Source: Chloroflexota bacterium (lineage in GTDB: Bacteria > Chloroflexota > Anaerolineae > Promineifilales > Promineifilaceae). From it: a stretch of 52,315 nucleotides of DNA. How positions within the stretch are numbered: position 1 is the stretch's first letter; each line of letters begins with the position of its first letter. The notes below the pieces were generated by a model. The model saw nothing but the letters and a program-made list of their open reading frames with translations, did not search any database and was not told where the DNA came from. A program made the translations under genes and the position numbers. The stretch spans positions 1 to 52,315 of the forward strand of contig JABFFZ010000033.1 in the NCBI GenBank assembly GCA_013112725.1, given 5' to 3'. Below, piece by piece: positions 42,262-51,801 of the stretch.

Positions 42262-43821
42262 ATGTTTGACGTACTGATTCGTGGCGGCGAGGTGATTAAC
42301 GGCCGTAACCACCCCCGCTATTTTGCCGATATTGGCATTCAAGGGGATCGGGTCACGGCCGTTGGCAATTTGCCGGACGCCACCGCCGCCCAGGTGCTGG
42401 ACGCCAGCGGTTACTTCGTCGCCCCCGGTTTTATTGACGCCCACACCCATTCTGACGGCTGGCTGCGTAAAGAGCCACACCAACTTGCCAAAACCAGCCA
42501 GGGTTTCACCACCGAATTCCTGATGCTAGATGGCATTTCCTATGCCCCCGTCAACGAAATCACCTGGCGCGAATGGATACAATACCTGCGTCCGCTCAAT
42601 GGCCTGCAACTGAGCGACTACACCGGCTGGCAAACCATTGGCGACTACATGCGGGATTTACACGGCCGTACCGCCCAAAACACAGCCACCTTCATCCCCT
42701 ACGCCAACGTGCGCACCCTGGCCTGCGGCTTCGGCCAACGCGCCCCCGATGACTTTCAAATGTACGAAATCAAACGCCTCATCCAGCAAGGCATGGAAGA
42801 GGGCGCATTGGGCCTTTCCACCGGGCTGGATTACGTGGACGAATGTTTCGCCACCACCGCCGAACTGGTAGAAGCCTGCCGCATGATGGCCCCATACGGC
42901 GTCTACGTCACTCACGTCCGCTACAACCTGGGCACACTCGCCGGGGTGCAAGAAGCCGTGCAGATCGGGCGGCAGGCGGGTGTGCCCGTGCATATCTCTC
43001 ACCTCAAAGCCAATGACCCCGCCGAAGCCGAAGCCATCCTCCATTACATTGACACCATCGCCGTGAACGAAGTCGAGTTCTCCTTTGATGTTTACCCCTA
43101 CATGCCCAGTTCCACCATGCTGCAATACCTGCTGCCCCATGAAATCTGGCAGCATGGCCCCCTGGCTGCCCTGCCAAAATTGGCCGACCCCGGCCTGCGC
43201 GCCCGCTTCGGCCGTGCCCTGCAAGACACCCCGCTAGAAAACGTGACCATTGCCTGGGTGGGCAGCCGCGCCAACGCCCAGTGGCAAGGCCACACCCTGG
43301 CGGAGTACGTAACCGCCAGCCGCCGCGCCCCCGCCGACGCCCTCTGCGACCTGCTCATCAGCGAGGGTATGGCCGTGCTGCTGGTCTTCCACCTGGGGGA
43401 TGATGAACGAGTGGCGCCGTTTGTGGCCCACGGCCGTTACCTGATGGGCAGCGATGGCATCTACTTCCCCGACGGGCACATCCATCCCCGGCAATACGGC
43501 TCCGCGGCACGGCTGCTGCGTTGGGGGGTGCGGGAAAAGGGGTTGTTTTCGTGGGAAACGGCCGTTTACAAAATGACCGGTTTTCCCGCCGCCCAATTTG
43601 GCCTGGCAAACCGGGGCGTCATTGCCGAAAACCACTTCGCCGACATCGTCATCTTCAACCCCGCCACCATCGCCGACCGCGCCACCTATAACCAGCCCTA
43701 TGAATTGGCAGTGGGCGTGCAGGCAGTGTTGGTGAACGGCCGTGTTATTTTGCAAAACGGCTACCCCACACCAGAAACACCGGGGCGGTTTTTGGAAAGA
43801 AGTAATGGAGTAATTGGGTAA
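42262..43821 (+). CDS. N-acyl-D-amino-acid deacylase family amidohydrolase
   Basis: The 519-residue amidohydrolase is of the D-aminoacylase/dihydroorotase-like group. Metal ligands are H61 and H63 ([11 protein letters not shown]), with further ligand residues in [19 protein letters not shown] and [18 protein letters not shown]. The order and spacing fit D-aminoacylases. It would remove an acyl group from N-acyl-D-amino acids, or hydrolyse a related cyclic amide, in the cytoplasm. [15 protein letters not shown] is a hallmark of the family. The probable leaderless start is explained by the -10 box. A two-component system follows after a 90-base repeat spacer, but no functional link is visible. 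Confidence 0.87.
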   Translation: MFDVLIRGGEVINGRNHPRYFADIGIQGDRVTAVGNLPDATAAQVLDASGYFVAPGFIDAHTHSDGWLRKEPHQLAKTSQGFTTEFLMLDGISYAPVNEITWREWIQYLRPLNGLQLSDYTGWQTIGDYMRDLHGRTAQNTATFIPYANVRTLACGFGQRAPDDFQMYEIKRLIQQGMEEGALGLSTGLDYVDECFATTAELVEACRMMAPYGVYVTHVRYNLGTLAGVQEAVQIGRQAGVPVHISHLKANDPAEAEAILHYIDTIAVNEVEFSFDVYPYMPSSTMLQYLLPHEIWQHGPLAALPKLADPGLRARFGRALQDTPLENVTIAWVGSRANAQWQGHTLAEYVTASRRAPADALCDLLISEGMAVLLVFHLGDDERVAPFVAHGRYLMGSDGIYFPDGHIHPRQYGSAARLLRWGVREKGLFSWETAVYKMTGFPAAQFGLANRGVIAENHFADIVIFNPATIADRATYNQPYELAVGVQAVLVNGRVILQNGYPTPETPGRFLERSNGVIG

Positions 43822-43858
43822 ATTGGGGTGCAATTCCTCAATTACCCAATTACCCAAT
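43810..43858. repeat. Intergenic hairpin from AATTACCC words
   Basis: GTAATTGGGTAAATTG (from 43810) pairs with CAATTACCCAATTAC (about 43838-43853), with one bulged base. It begins inside the last codons of the amidohydrolase gene and ends shortly before the response-regulator ribosome site. Confidence 0.6.
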
Positions 43859-43911
43859 GACATCCTGTAACCACCACGTAACATTTTTCAGCTAAAACCT
43901 GCGGAGAGATC

Positions 43912-44637
43912 ATGGTACAAAATCAACGCTTAACCCAATTTGGCGATATTTTGGTGGTAGATGATGAGGCTTCGGTGGTCGAAGTGGTCAGCCTCTATTT
44001 GCAGCGCGAAGGATTCACCGTGCGGGTGGCGCGCGACGGCCGTGCCGCCATCAACACCATCCGCGAGCAGCTACCCGCCCTCGTCGTCCTGGACGTGATG
44101 CTGCCCGAAATTGACGGCATGGAAATCATGCGCCGCCTGCGCGCCGACCCCACCGCCAATGTGCCCGTCATCCTGCTCACCGCCCGCCAGCAAGAGATTG
44201 ACCGCATCTACGGCCTGGAATTGGGCGCAGACGATTACGTCACCAAACCCTTCTCCCCGGCGGAACTGGTATCCAGAGTCAAGGCGGTGCTGCGGCGCAC
44301 ACATGGGCAAACGGGGCCGGAAGCGGGGGAACGGCCGTATCACTTCCCCCAACTCAGCATAGACCCCAACACCCGCCTTGTCACCGCGCGCGGCGAAACA
44401 GTAGAACTCACCGCCACCGAATTCAACCTGCTCTACTTCATGGCCGCCCACCCCCGCCAGGTCTTCAAACGCGACCAACTGCTAGAGCGCGTTTGGGGCT
44501 TCTCCGAATACGTAGACCCCAGCACCGTCACCGTCCACATCCGCCGCCTGCGCGAAAAAATAGAAGCCGACCCCAGTAACCCCTCCTGGCTGCTGACCGT
44601 GTGGGGGGTGGGCTATAAATTTGACCCTGGAGAATGA
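43912..44637 (+). CDS. OmpR/PhoB-family response regulator
   Basis: The 241-residue regulator has a receiver domain (about 10-125) with acidic pair D17/D18 (VVDDEA), phospho-acceptor D61 (VVLDVMLPEIDG), LLTAR and the conserved Lys of VTKPFSP. A C-terminal winged helix (about 140-238) contains VELTATEFNLLYFMAAHPRQ and STVTVHIRRLREKIE. It dimerises and binds DNA when phosphorylated, presumably by the kinase encoded just downstream. The start has a GGAGAG site. The stop is a TGA at exactly the normal end of the family (VWGVGYKFDPGE), which shows that TGA is a true stop in this genome. Confidence 0.95.
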   Translation: MVQNQRLTQFGDILVVDDEASVVEVVSLYLQREGFTVRVARDGRAAINTIREQLPALVVLDVMLPEIDGMEIMRRLRADPTANVPVILLTARQQEIDRIYGLELGADDYVTKPFSPAELVSRVKAVLRRTHGQTGPEAGERPYHFPQLSIDPNTRLVTARGETVELTATEFNLLYFMAAHPRQVFKRDQLLERVWGFSEYVDPSTVTVHIRRLREKIEADPSNPSWLLTVWGVGYKFDPGE

Positions 44638-44703
44638 CGAGTGATGTGTGACGAGTGAGACTTCCCGTATCACTCGTCACGCATCACTCGTCACGTTTCA
44701 CCA
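44635..44703. repeat. Hairpin of the CACTCGTCAC family
   Basis: TGACGAGTGATGTGTGACGAGTGA on the left pairs with TCACTCGTCACGCATCACTCGTCACG on the right. The right arm repeats the 14-bp word of 19157-19292, 25 kb away. It lies between the response regulator and its kinase; the reading frame of the kinase stays open through it but is not credible there. Confidence 0.75.
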
Positions 44704-44704
44704 T

Positions 44705-45976
44705 ATGATCACCCCCCTCCCCTCCTCCCCCTCCTACCTCGGCCGCTTCAGCCGCGCCCCCTGGCGTTTGTTTATTGTGGGCATTGTGGCCGCGCTGGTG
44801 GTCGCCGTGCTGCTCATGCGCCTGTGGATGCAAGCGCCGCTGCAAGACATTACCCTGCTGGTGGTTTGGCTGTCGGCCACTTCCCTGTTGTCGCTGGTGG
44901 TGGGTTATCTGTTATACCGGCGCGGGCTGGCCCGTTCCCCCTCCCTCAGCCTGACCCTGCTAATGACCTATGCCTGGGCCGCCTTTGTCATCCTGTTTAA
45001 TGTGTGGGTCATGTCCCGGCAGATGTTTTTTAACAGCGAACATGACCTGATTTTGAGCGGCGTGCTGCTGCTCTTTGCGGCCATCATTGCCATGACCTTT
45101 GGCGTCTTTGTGGCTGCCAGCGTCACCGATGGCCTGAACCAGTTGGCAGCGACGGCGCAGGCCATTGCCGCTGGAGATTTGCAAGCGCGGGTGCAGATTC
45201 ACGGCCGTGACGAAGTAGCCCAGGTCGCCTACGCCTTCAACAACATGGCCGCCCAATTACAGCAAGCCGAAAAAGAACGCGCCGAAGTGGAGAAGATGCG
45301 CCGTGATCTGGTGGCCTGGGCCTCCCACGATTTACGCACCCCGCTCACCAGCATCCGCGCCATGATCGAGGCGCTGCACGACGGCGTGGTCAGCGACCCG
45401 GAAACAACCCAACGCTACTACCGCACCATGCGCAGCGACATCATCGCCCTCAATGGGCTGATTGATGACTTGTTTGAACTGGCGCAAATGGACGCCGGTG
45501 GGCTGACGATGGCCAAGTCCCCCCACTCCTTAAGCGACCTCATTTCCGACACCTTAGAGAGTTTTCAGGTATTGGCCGAACAGCGGGGCATAACCTTGCA
45601 CGGCCGTGTGGCTGCCGACGTAGACCCTGTGCCCATGAACGCCCCCAAAATTGGCCGGGTGCTGACGAACCTGATCGGTAACGCGCTGCGGTACACGCCG
45701 GCAAATGGGGAAGTACAGGTCACGGCCGTGCGCACCGCCCACCGTGTGCGCGTCACCGTGCAAGACAGCGGCCCCGGCTTCAACGCCGCCGATTTGCCGC
45801 GTGTATTTGAACAGTTCTACCGGGGCGAACAGGCGCGCAGCCGTAAAACAGGCGGCGCCGGCTTAGGTTTAGCCATTGCACGGGGCATTGTGGAGGGGCA
45901 CAACGGCCGTGTCTGGGCCGAGAATGCACCCGGCGGCGGCGCGTTGGTAGGGTTTGAACTGCCGGCTGGAGAATAA
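44705..45976 (+). CDS. HAMP-domain sensor histidine kinase
   Basis: The protein is 423 residues from ATG 44705; an earlier start at 44648 would translate the repeat. It has three or four hydrophobic helices in the first 150 residues (LFIVGIVAALVVAVLLMRL, LVVWLSATSLLSLVVGYLL, LLMTYAWAAFVILFNVWVM, VLLLFAAIIAMTFGVFVAA). A HAMP linker follows (TDGLNQLAATAQAIAAGDLQ), a HisKA domain with H208 (WASHDLRTPLTSIRAM), and an ATPase domain (LIGNALRYTPA, VQDSGPGFN, GAGLGLAIARGIVEGHNGRV). It should sense a membrane signal and phosphorylate the regulator encoded just upstream. Confidence 0.93.
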   Translation: MITPLPSSPSYLGRFSRAPWRLFIVGIVAALVVAVLLMRLWMQAPLQDITLLVVWLSATSLLSLVVGYLLYRRGLARSPSLSLTLLMTYAWAAFVILFNVWVMSRQMFFNSEHDLILSGVLLLFAAIIAMTFGVFVAASVTDGLNQLAATAQAIAAGDLQARVQIHGRDEVAQVAYAFNNMAAQLQQAEKERAEVEKMRRDLVAWASHDLRTPLTSIRAMIEALHDGVVSDPETTQRYYRTMRSDIIALNGLIDDLFELAQMDAGGLTMAKSPHSLSDLISDTLESFQVLAEQRGITLHGRVAADVDPVPMNAPKIGRVLTNLIGNALRYTPANGEVQVTAVRTAHRVRVTVQDSGPGFNAADLPRVFEQFYRGEQARSRKTGGAGLGLAIARGIVEGHNGRVWAENAPGGGALVGFELPAGE

Positions 45977-46124
45977 AAAGTTGAGATTGGAGATGTCACT
46001 GCGGTGATGGACGACCGCCCCCCAACAAACTGAATTCATGGGGTGAGGAGAGCAACACGCCCACATATTGCCTGATCACATGTAGGCGTGCAGCTCTCAG
46101 CAAATTCCTGTTGGTCACACGCTG
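45977..46124. other. Intergenic hairpin between convergent genes
   Basis: GAGAGC (46048-46053), CACGCC and ACAT on the left pair in order with ATGT, GGCGTG and GCTCTC (46093-46098) on the right. An interrupted stem of about 50 bases results, with a loop around 46067-46079. It lies between the kinase (+) and a secreted protein gene (-) and may terminate either. Copies of AGATTGGAGATG occur just after the kinase stop. Confidence 0.5.
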
Positions 46125-48131
46125 TTATGGATTGAGCCAGTATTCCACTGCTGCTGCCACGCCCGCTTCCATTTCAGGACCATCAATCTGGCCGGAGATG
46201 CCGGTGTTTCCAGCGTAAATCGCGCCGCCGGTGGCGACTTTCATCCCCACGTCGGTCAGGCCCGTCTGGTTGGCCCGCACATAAAACCCTTCTTTGGCAT
46301 TCAATTCCAGCAAGGGGCCAATGCCTACTTTACCTTTCGCGCCAAAAAAGGCAGTCACTTCGTTTTTCCTGAGATCATGGGTGTACTGCACAAAGGGGCT
46401 AATGCCATTCGTTCCGCTAATCTCCACGTCAATGATCTCACAGGTGATACTGACAGTCACAAAATCAGACAGGGATGCTCCAACCTTAACCCCTTTGACA
46501 AAGTCTGGGCATTGTTCTGCGGCGGGGAGTTCGAGGGTATCCCCCGTTTCGTTGCTGATCTCCTCCGCCCCCATGCAGGCGCTCCAATTGATGTCCATCA
46601 ACGTGTTCCAACCAGACATCTGATAGACAAGCCCATAGTACCAACTATCCATCGCCCCTTCGGTCACATTCATCAGCAAATCGTGCAGAAGCGGATCGTG
46701 GGCGTTGGCCATTACACCGGTATAGCCGGCATATAACGCGACCATATAATCCATTGTGGCGGACTTCAATTCGTAATACTTCGTCATCCGCTGCGCAAAC
46801 TGAGTGGTTAAAAGCGAGCGACAGGCCTGGTACAACGGCTCGCCAACCATCCCACTGCCATATAGAGCGATCAGTTCCTGGGTGTGCGTATCCTCGATGA
46901 GAAATAGTTCATAATCCAGATCGCTGATCTCTTGCCGCATCGCCATCATATCCGGCTGGTAGATCACAAAGGCCCAGGCATTGTGGATGCTGTCCAGGCG
47001 GGTTTGTTCCAGAAAAGGGAGTTCCCGGTTGTTATATGCCTGGACGAGGTCGGGATACACGGCATTGCGCGCCATTATACGAGCGTGTTGTTCATTGTGC
47101 ATTTGCTCATAAATCGGGCGGAAAGTCCCTGCCTGCTCAGGCTTGTCAGGCTCAGGAATGTTGGGGACCTGGTAGATTTTTCCGGCTGAAGTGTCGTAAA
47201 GGTGTTCAATCGGGATCATCTGATCCTGGATTTCGGGGCCGTCTTCAACCACGTCCCACAACATGCGCCGCTCGCCCAGGCGGTACCACAGGGCAGCCTG
47301 GGCATGTTTGCTCTGGCAGAGCAAGGCGCGGGACAGGTTCGTGCGTGCTTCAGCGAGCTGCGGTTCGGCGGCGACCACCCCCAGCAAAATAGCCTCGGCC
47401 TGTGCCCACTGGCCCAACATTAAGTGCGCATGGGCGCGGTTGTTCAACGCCAACTGCTCACCGTCAATCCCCAACGGAGAACCATAGGGTCTGCCGGTGG
47501 TGGCAGCCGCGTTCAAAAACGCCAGTGCTTCGTTGGGCAGCCCCGAACTACTCAGTAACCCGGCGGCATTGACCAGCGGTAGGGGTTCGGTAGGGAAGCG
47601 ATCAACGGTGATCAACAGCGCGGCCAGTGCGGCGTCGGTTTCGCCGGCAGCGACCGCGGCCGTGACAAAGGTGGCGATCTCTCCCAACGAAAGGTTGGCC
47701 AGTCTGGTCTGCAAATGAGCAAAGGTTGAAGCGCTCACCAGTTGTTCAAGATAGGTTTGAGCATTTTGGCGTGCCTGGGCAAACGTTAGAGACGTTGGCG
47801 AGGGCAATCCGACCGTAGAACAGTAGACGACTTTCATAGCCACGAGATCTGGCTCTAACTCGGCAGCCGGTGGCAGAAGCAGTGCGTCGCTGAACGCCAG
47901 CAACTGGTATTCACCCAGCGGCGGCTCGCCGCTTTCTTCGGGGCGCAAGATGATTGGGAGATAAACTTTTGTTTCTTGCGCCTGGGGTGATTGGCCAGCA
48001 GCCGACGACGGCCATTTCGATTGTCTGGCCAGAACCGGCGTGGCTGCACTAGAACTTGCCAATAACAACATCAACAACATAAAGAAGGGCCAGCGAGGCT
48101 GGCGGAAAAGAAAGGTCAGATTTTTCATCAT
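46125..48131 (-). CDS. Secreted protein of unknown function with TPR-like region
   Basis: The 668-residue protein has an N-terminal signal peptide (about 12-35, WPFFMLLMLLLASSSAATP). Soon after cleavage comes KVYLPIILRP, the motif that ends the surface protein at 34209. About 130-270 have helical repeats (LVNAAGLLSSSGLPNEALAFL, NNRAHAHLMLGQWAQAEAILLG) that resemble tetratricopeptide repeats. The rest is unrecognised. There is a Cys-rich part near 560-610 (SACMGAEEISNETGD, EQCPDFVKG, SITCEIIDV) and a C-terminal beta-rich end (GPLLELNAKEGFYVRANQTG). The gene has no ACGGCCGT copy over 2 kb, which is unusual here and suggests recent acquisition or export-related composition. Confidence 0.7.
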   Translation of the reverse strand: MMKNLTFLFRQPRWPFFMLLMLLLASSSAATPVLARQSKWPSSAAGQSPQAQETKVYLPIILRPEESGEPPLGEYQLLAFSDALLLPPAAELEPDLVAMKVVYCSTVGLPSPTSLTFAQARQNAQTYLEQLVSASTFAHLQTRLANLSLGEIATFVTAAVAAGETDAALAALLITVDRFPTEPLPLVNAAGLLSSSGLPNEALAFLNAAATTGRPYGSPLGIDGEQLALNNRAHAHLMLGQWAQAEAILLGVVAAEPQLAEARTNLSRALLCQSKHAQAALWYRLGERRMLWDVVEDGPEIQDQMIPIEHLYDTSAGKIYQVPNIPEPDKPEQAGTFRPIYEQMHNEQHARIMARNAVYPDLVQAYNNRELPFLEQTRLDSIHNAWAFVIYQPDMMAMRQEISDLDYELFLIEDTHTQELIALYGSGMVGEPLYQACRSLLTTQFAQRMTKYYELKSATMDYMVALYAGYTGVMANAHDPLLHDLLMNVTEGAMDSWYYGLVYQMSGWNTLMDINWSACMGAEEISNETGDTLELPAAEQCPDFVKGVKVGASLSDFVTVSITCEIIDVEISGTNGISPFVQYTHDLRKNEVTAFFGAKGKVGIGPLLELNAKEGFYVRANQTGLTDVGMKVATGGAIYAGNTGISGQIDGPEMEAGVAAAVEYWLNP

Positions 48132-48436
48132 TCATACTCCGGTTGGGTGATGGGGTAAGCTTTCAGTCCCTCTGGGCTGATACTCCTTTGCCATCCTGAA
48201 TTGTTTTGTTGGGGATATGATAAAAACCAGGTCGTTTCATAACCGTTTGAATAACCGTTTGAGCAAAACAACATCTTTGCGATGAGTATGCTCAATGGGG
48301 AATGTGATTTTGTTCACTTGGCGGGAGGGGCACGGCCGTACTATGATGCAGCTATAATGGATTGCGGCCCGGCCGGAGAGCAGCCCTTCGGGACTGAGAG
48401 GCGGCCAGAGCAAGCGTGTTTTCAGGACAAAATCAG
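48132..48436. promoter_or_regulatory. Upstream region of the LonC-like gene: tandem repeat, -10 box and leader hairpin
   Basis: ATAACCGTTTGA is exactly duplicated at 48239-48262. A perfect TATAAT at 48353-48358 has no good -35. A hairpin follows, GGCCGGAGAGCAGCCC with GGACTGAGAGGCGGCC around TTCG (about 48370-48406), placed at the start of the expected transcript. This could control translation or stability of the protease mRNA. No gene lies in the gap. Confidence 0.5.
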
Positions 48437-50848
48437 ATGACCCACCTTTCCTTACCGGCCGAAAAACTATTTACTCCCTGCGATATTTCTCAATTCGACT
48501 TTGAAAGCACGGCTGAACTCAACGAATTTGATGAAATAATTGGGCAAGACCGGGCCGTGTCGGCCATTCAATTTGGCATGGGCATCCGGCACGAGGGCTT
48601 TAATTTATTTGCGATTGGGCCAAATGGGACGGGGCGGTTCACGGCCGTACACCAATTTCTCACCGCCCGCGCCCCCTCTGAACCCACCCCCGCCGATTGG
48701 TGCTACGTGCACAACTTCGACCAGCCCCACGCTCCCAACGCCCTGCAAATGCCCCCTGGCCTGGCGCCGCAGTTGCAGCAAGCGATGCAGCAGTTAGTGG
48801 AAGACCTCTTCACCATCATCCCCACCGCCTTCACCAGCGATGAATACCAGGCCCAGCGTAAAAACATCACCGCCGCCCTCAAAGAAAAAGAAATACAAGC
48901 CCTGGAGAGCCTGAAAGACGAAGCCGACCAGCGCGGCATCGCCCTGCTGCAAACACCGGGTGGTTTTGCCTTTGCCCCCACCAAAGACGGCAACGTCATC
49001 ACCCCGGAAGAATTTTTACGGCTCTCCACCAGCGAACAGCAGGCATTGGAAAAAGATATCAAAAAGCTGCAAGAATCCTTGCAAAAAATCATGCAGCAGG
49101 TACCCCAATGGCACCGTGAAACCCAGCAGCGCCTCAAAGAACTGGATCAGGAAATCGCCGCTTTTGCCGTCAAGCCGGTGATTGACGAAATTCGGCCGCC
49201 GTATGCCGACCTGCCCGACGTGCTGGCGTATCTGGATACCGTAGAAGCCGACATCATCCAAAATGTGCGCGACTTTTTGCCGTCGGAAGAATCGCCGCTG
49301 GCCGACATGATGTCGCCGGCGGGTGGCAGCAGCCGGCCCCGCCTGGCCCGCTTCCAGGTCAACGTGATCATTACCCATGAGCCGGACGAAGGCGCGCCGG
49401 TGGTGCATGAAGAACTGCCAACCTATCCCAACCTGCTGGGGCGGGTGGAACATATTTCGCAAATGGGCACCCTGCTCACCGACTTTACTCTCATTAAACC
49501 GGGTACGCTGCACAAAGCCAACGGCGGCTATCTCATTTTGGATGCGCGCAAAGTGCTGCTGCAACCGTTTGCCTGGGAGGCGCTGAAACAGGCGCTGCGT
49601 TCCAAAGAAATCCGCATTGAGTCGTTGGGGCAGGCATACAGCCTGATCAGCACCGTCTCGCTGGAACCGGAGCCGATTCCGCTCCATGTCAAGGTGGTGT
49701 TGATTGGGGAACGGCTGCTGTACTATCTGTTGTGCGCCTATGACCCGGACTTCACCGAACTGTTTAAGGTGGCGGCCGATTTTGAAGATGAGATGCCGCG
49801 CAGCCCGGAGAACAATCTGGCCTATGCCCGGCTGATTGCCAACCTGGTGCATAAAGAAGGGCTGCGCAACTTTGACCGGGCGGCGGTGGGGCGTATTCTG
49901 GAACAAAGCGCCCGGCTGGCGCAAGACGCCGAAAAGCTGACCACCCATATGCAGACGGTGACGGATTTGCTGCGGGAGGCGGATTATTGGGCGGGTGTAA
50001 ACGGCCGTGACCCCATTACCGCCGCTGATGTAGAGCAAGCCTTAGCCGCCCAATTGCAGCGGGCGGGGCGGGTGCGCGAACGCTTGTTGGAAAATACCCT
50101 GCGCGAAACATTGCTGGTAGATACCGATGGCGCGGTGGTGGGGCAGATTAACGGGCTGTCGGTGATTGACCTGGGCGGGCAGGCATTTGGCCGCCCCAGC
50201 CGCATTACGGCGCGGGTGCGCCTGGGCAAGGGGGAGGTGATTGACATTGAGCGGCAGGTGGAAATGGGCGGGCCGCTCCATTCCAAAGGGGTGCTGATTT
50301 TGTCCGCTTTTTTGGGGGCGCGCTATGCGGCGGAACGGCCGTTTTCCCTCAGCGCCTCCCTGGTATTTGAACAGTCCTACGGCGGCGTGGATGGGGACAG
50401 CGCCTCCTCGGCGGAACTATATGCGCTGCTGTCGGCGTTGGCCGATGCGCCCATCAAACAGGGATTGGCCGTTACCGGCTCGGTGAACCAGCGTGGGCAA
50501 GTGCAGGCTATCGGCGGCGTGAATGAGAAGATCGAGGGCTTCTTTGATCTCTGCCAGGCGCGCGGCCTGACCGGGAATCAAGGAGTACTCATTCCCACCG
50601 CCAACGTTAAACATCTGATGCTGCGCCAGGATGTGGTGGCCGCGGTCGCCGCCGGGCAGTTCGCCATTTACGCCGTCAGCACCATTGATGAGGGTATTGA
50701 ATTATTGACCGGGATCACGGCCGGTGAATTGGATGGCGACGGCCGTTATCCACCAGGGAGTATTAACGGCCGTGTTGTCGCCCGCCTGGAAACATTAGCC
50801 GCCAAACAGCGGGAGTTTATGGCGCCACCGGAGGGGGGTGACAAGTGA
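48437..50848 (+). CDS. LonC-like ATP-dependent protease
   Basis: The protein is about 803 residues from ATG 48437; GTG 48416 is in frame and possible. The N-terminal part resembles AAA+ Lon relatives (IIGQDRAVSAIQFGMGI, NLFAIGPNGTGRFTA) with a P-loop-like GPNGTG. A long coiled helical insert (about 140-240) follows, then the sensor region KPGTLHKANGGYLILDARKVL. The C-terminal Lon protease domain has the catalytic dyad S655 (GGVDGDSASSAE) and K698 (GGVNEKIEGFF), 43 residues apart as in Lon. Such proteins degrade misfolded proteins; the Walker A is GPNGTGRF and lacks the standard Lys, so ATP use may be altered. The next gene overlaps the stop by four bases. Confidence 0.88.
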   Translation: MTHLSLPAEKLFTPCDISQFDFESTAELNEFDEIIGQDRAVSAIQFGMGIRHEGFNLFAIGPNGTGRFTAVHQFLTARAPSEPTPADWCYVHNFDQPHAPNALQMPPGLAPQLQQAMQQLVEDLFTIIPTAFTSDEYQAQRKNITAALKEKEIQALESLKDEADQRGIALLQTPGGFAFAPTKDGNVITPEEFLRLSTSEQQALEKDIKKLQESLQKIMQQVPQWHRETQQRLKELDQEIAAFAVKPVIDEIRPPYADLPDVLAYLDTVEADIIQNVRDFLPSEESPLADMMSPAGGSSRPRLARFQVNVIITHEPDEGAPVVHEELPTYPNLLGRVEHISQMGTLLTDFTLIKPGTLHKANGGYLILDARKVLLQPFAWEALKQALRSKEIRIESLGQAYSLISTVSLEPEPIPLHVKVVLIGERLLYYLLCAYDPDFTELFKVAADFEDEMPRSPENNLAYARLIANLVHKEGLRNFDRAAVGRILEQSARLAQDAEKLTTHMQTVTDLLREADYWAGVNGRDPITAADVEQALAAQLQRAGRVRERLLENTLRETLLVDTDGAVVGQINGLSVIDLGGQAFGRPSRITARVRLGKGEVIDIERQVEMGGPLHSKGVLILSAFLGARYAAERPFSLSASLVFEQSYGGVDGDSASSAELYALLSALADAPIKQGLAVTGSVNQRGQVQAIGGVNEKIEGFFDLCQARGLTGNQGVLIPTANVKHLMLRQDVVAAVAAGQFAIYAVSTIDEGIELLTGITAGELDGDGRYPPGSINGRVVARLETLAAKQREFMAPPEGGDK

Positions 50849-50933
50849 CAAGTGATCACCTGCTGACCCGTCACTCGTCACCCGTCACTCGTCACCCGTC
50901 ACTCGTCACCCGTCACCCGTCACTCGTGGAGAA
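50845..50933. repeat. CACTCGTCACCCGT tandem hairpin repeat
   Basis: TGACAAGTGACAAGTGATCAC on the left faces a run of CACTCGTCACCCGT units on the right (about five). It is a sequence variant of the 19157 and 44660 repeats. The frame of the stress-protein gene stays open through it but the repeat-encoded residues are not credible protein. Confidence 0.75.
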
Positions 50934-50937
50934 AGAA

Positions 50938-51801
50938 ATGATAAACACCGGTTGGATTCGCCATATTTTGGTGGGGTTGGATGTGTCGCAAATGAGTACG
51001 GCCGTGCTGCATACGGCCGTGCGCCTGTCGGCTTTTCTCAAAGCGGACATTACCGGCCTGTTTGTGGAAGATATAAACCTGATCCGGCTGGCGGAACTGC
51101 CGTTTTCCAGCGAGGTGCGTTATCTGACGGCGGGCACACGGCCGCTGCACCCGGAACAGATACAGCAGGTTTTACACAGCCACGCCACCTGGCTGCGCTA
51201 CGAATTTGGGCAGACGGCCAATGAACGGGCGGTCAAATGGGATTTCCGCGTGGCGCGCGGTTTTGTCAGCCAGGAGTTGCTGGCGGCGGCCCACCAGTCG
51301 GACTTGCTGGTGATTGGCCGCCTGAGCAGCCACCGGGGTGTGCATAAGCGGGTGGGGTCTACGGCGCTGACGGCCGTGCAGCAGGCGGCCACGTCAGTGT
51401 TGGTCGTCTCGCCCGAAGCCGATTTCAGCCACCCAGTTGCCCTTTTGTATGATGACTCCACGGCAGCAGCTTACGCGCTGCCCATTGCCCTTTCTTTGGC
51501 GCAATTAAGTAAACAGTTGACTGTTTTCATCCGGGCACAGGATGAACAGGAAGCGGCACGAATCCAGCACAATTTACACACGGCCGTGCACGATACCGTC
51601 ATCTTGTGCAGCTACCGGCGCTGGCTGCCAGACCAGAATCTGGCGCAGTTGTGGGCGGAACAGACGCCGGGGATTGTGGTGTTGGGGGACGGCCGTGAGG
51701 GACCGGCGACTTCTTTTGCTGACCAATTGTTACACGCAGCGCCGTGCCCGGTGTTGTTTATTCGCCCGCCCGTCGTTTCTGCTCATTTGCATCCTGCTTA
51801 A
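50938..51801 (+). CDS. Universal stress protein (UspA family), tandem domains
   Basis: The protein is 287 residues from ATG 50938, which has a TGGAGAAAG site; the open frame begins at 50845 in a repeat. The first UspA domain (about 1-155) has HILVGLDVSQMSTAVLHTAVRL, then FVSQELLAAAHQSDLLVIGRLSSH and VGSTALTAVQQAATSVLVV, with the G-x2-G-x-STA-like nucleotide loop. The second half (about 160-285; VALLYDDSTAAAYALPIALSL, GIVVLGDGREGPATSFADQLL, APCPVLFIRPP) is a second, less complete domain. The family binds ATP or AMP and helps survival under stress. Coupled closely to the LonC-like protease gene, it suggests a shared protein-stress role. Confidence 0.88.
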   Translation: MINTGWIRHILVGLDVSQMSTAVLHTAVRLSAFLKADITGLFVEDINLIRLAELPFSSEVRYLTAGTRPLHPEQIQQVLHSHATWLRYEFGQTANERAVKWDFRVARGFVSQELLAAAHQSDLLVIGRLSSHRGVHKRVGSTALTAVQQAATSVLVVSPEADFSHPVALLYDDSTAAAYALPIALSLAQLSKQLTVFIRAQDEQEAARIQHNLHTAVHDTVILCSYRRWLPDQNLAQLWAEQTPGIVVLGDGREGPATSFADQLLHAAPCPVLFIRPPVVSAHLHPA

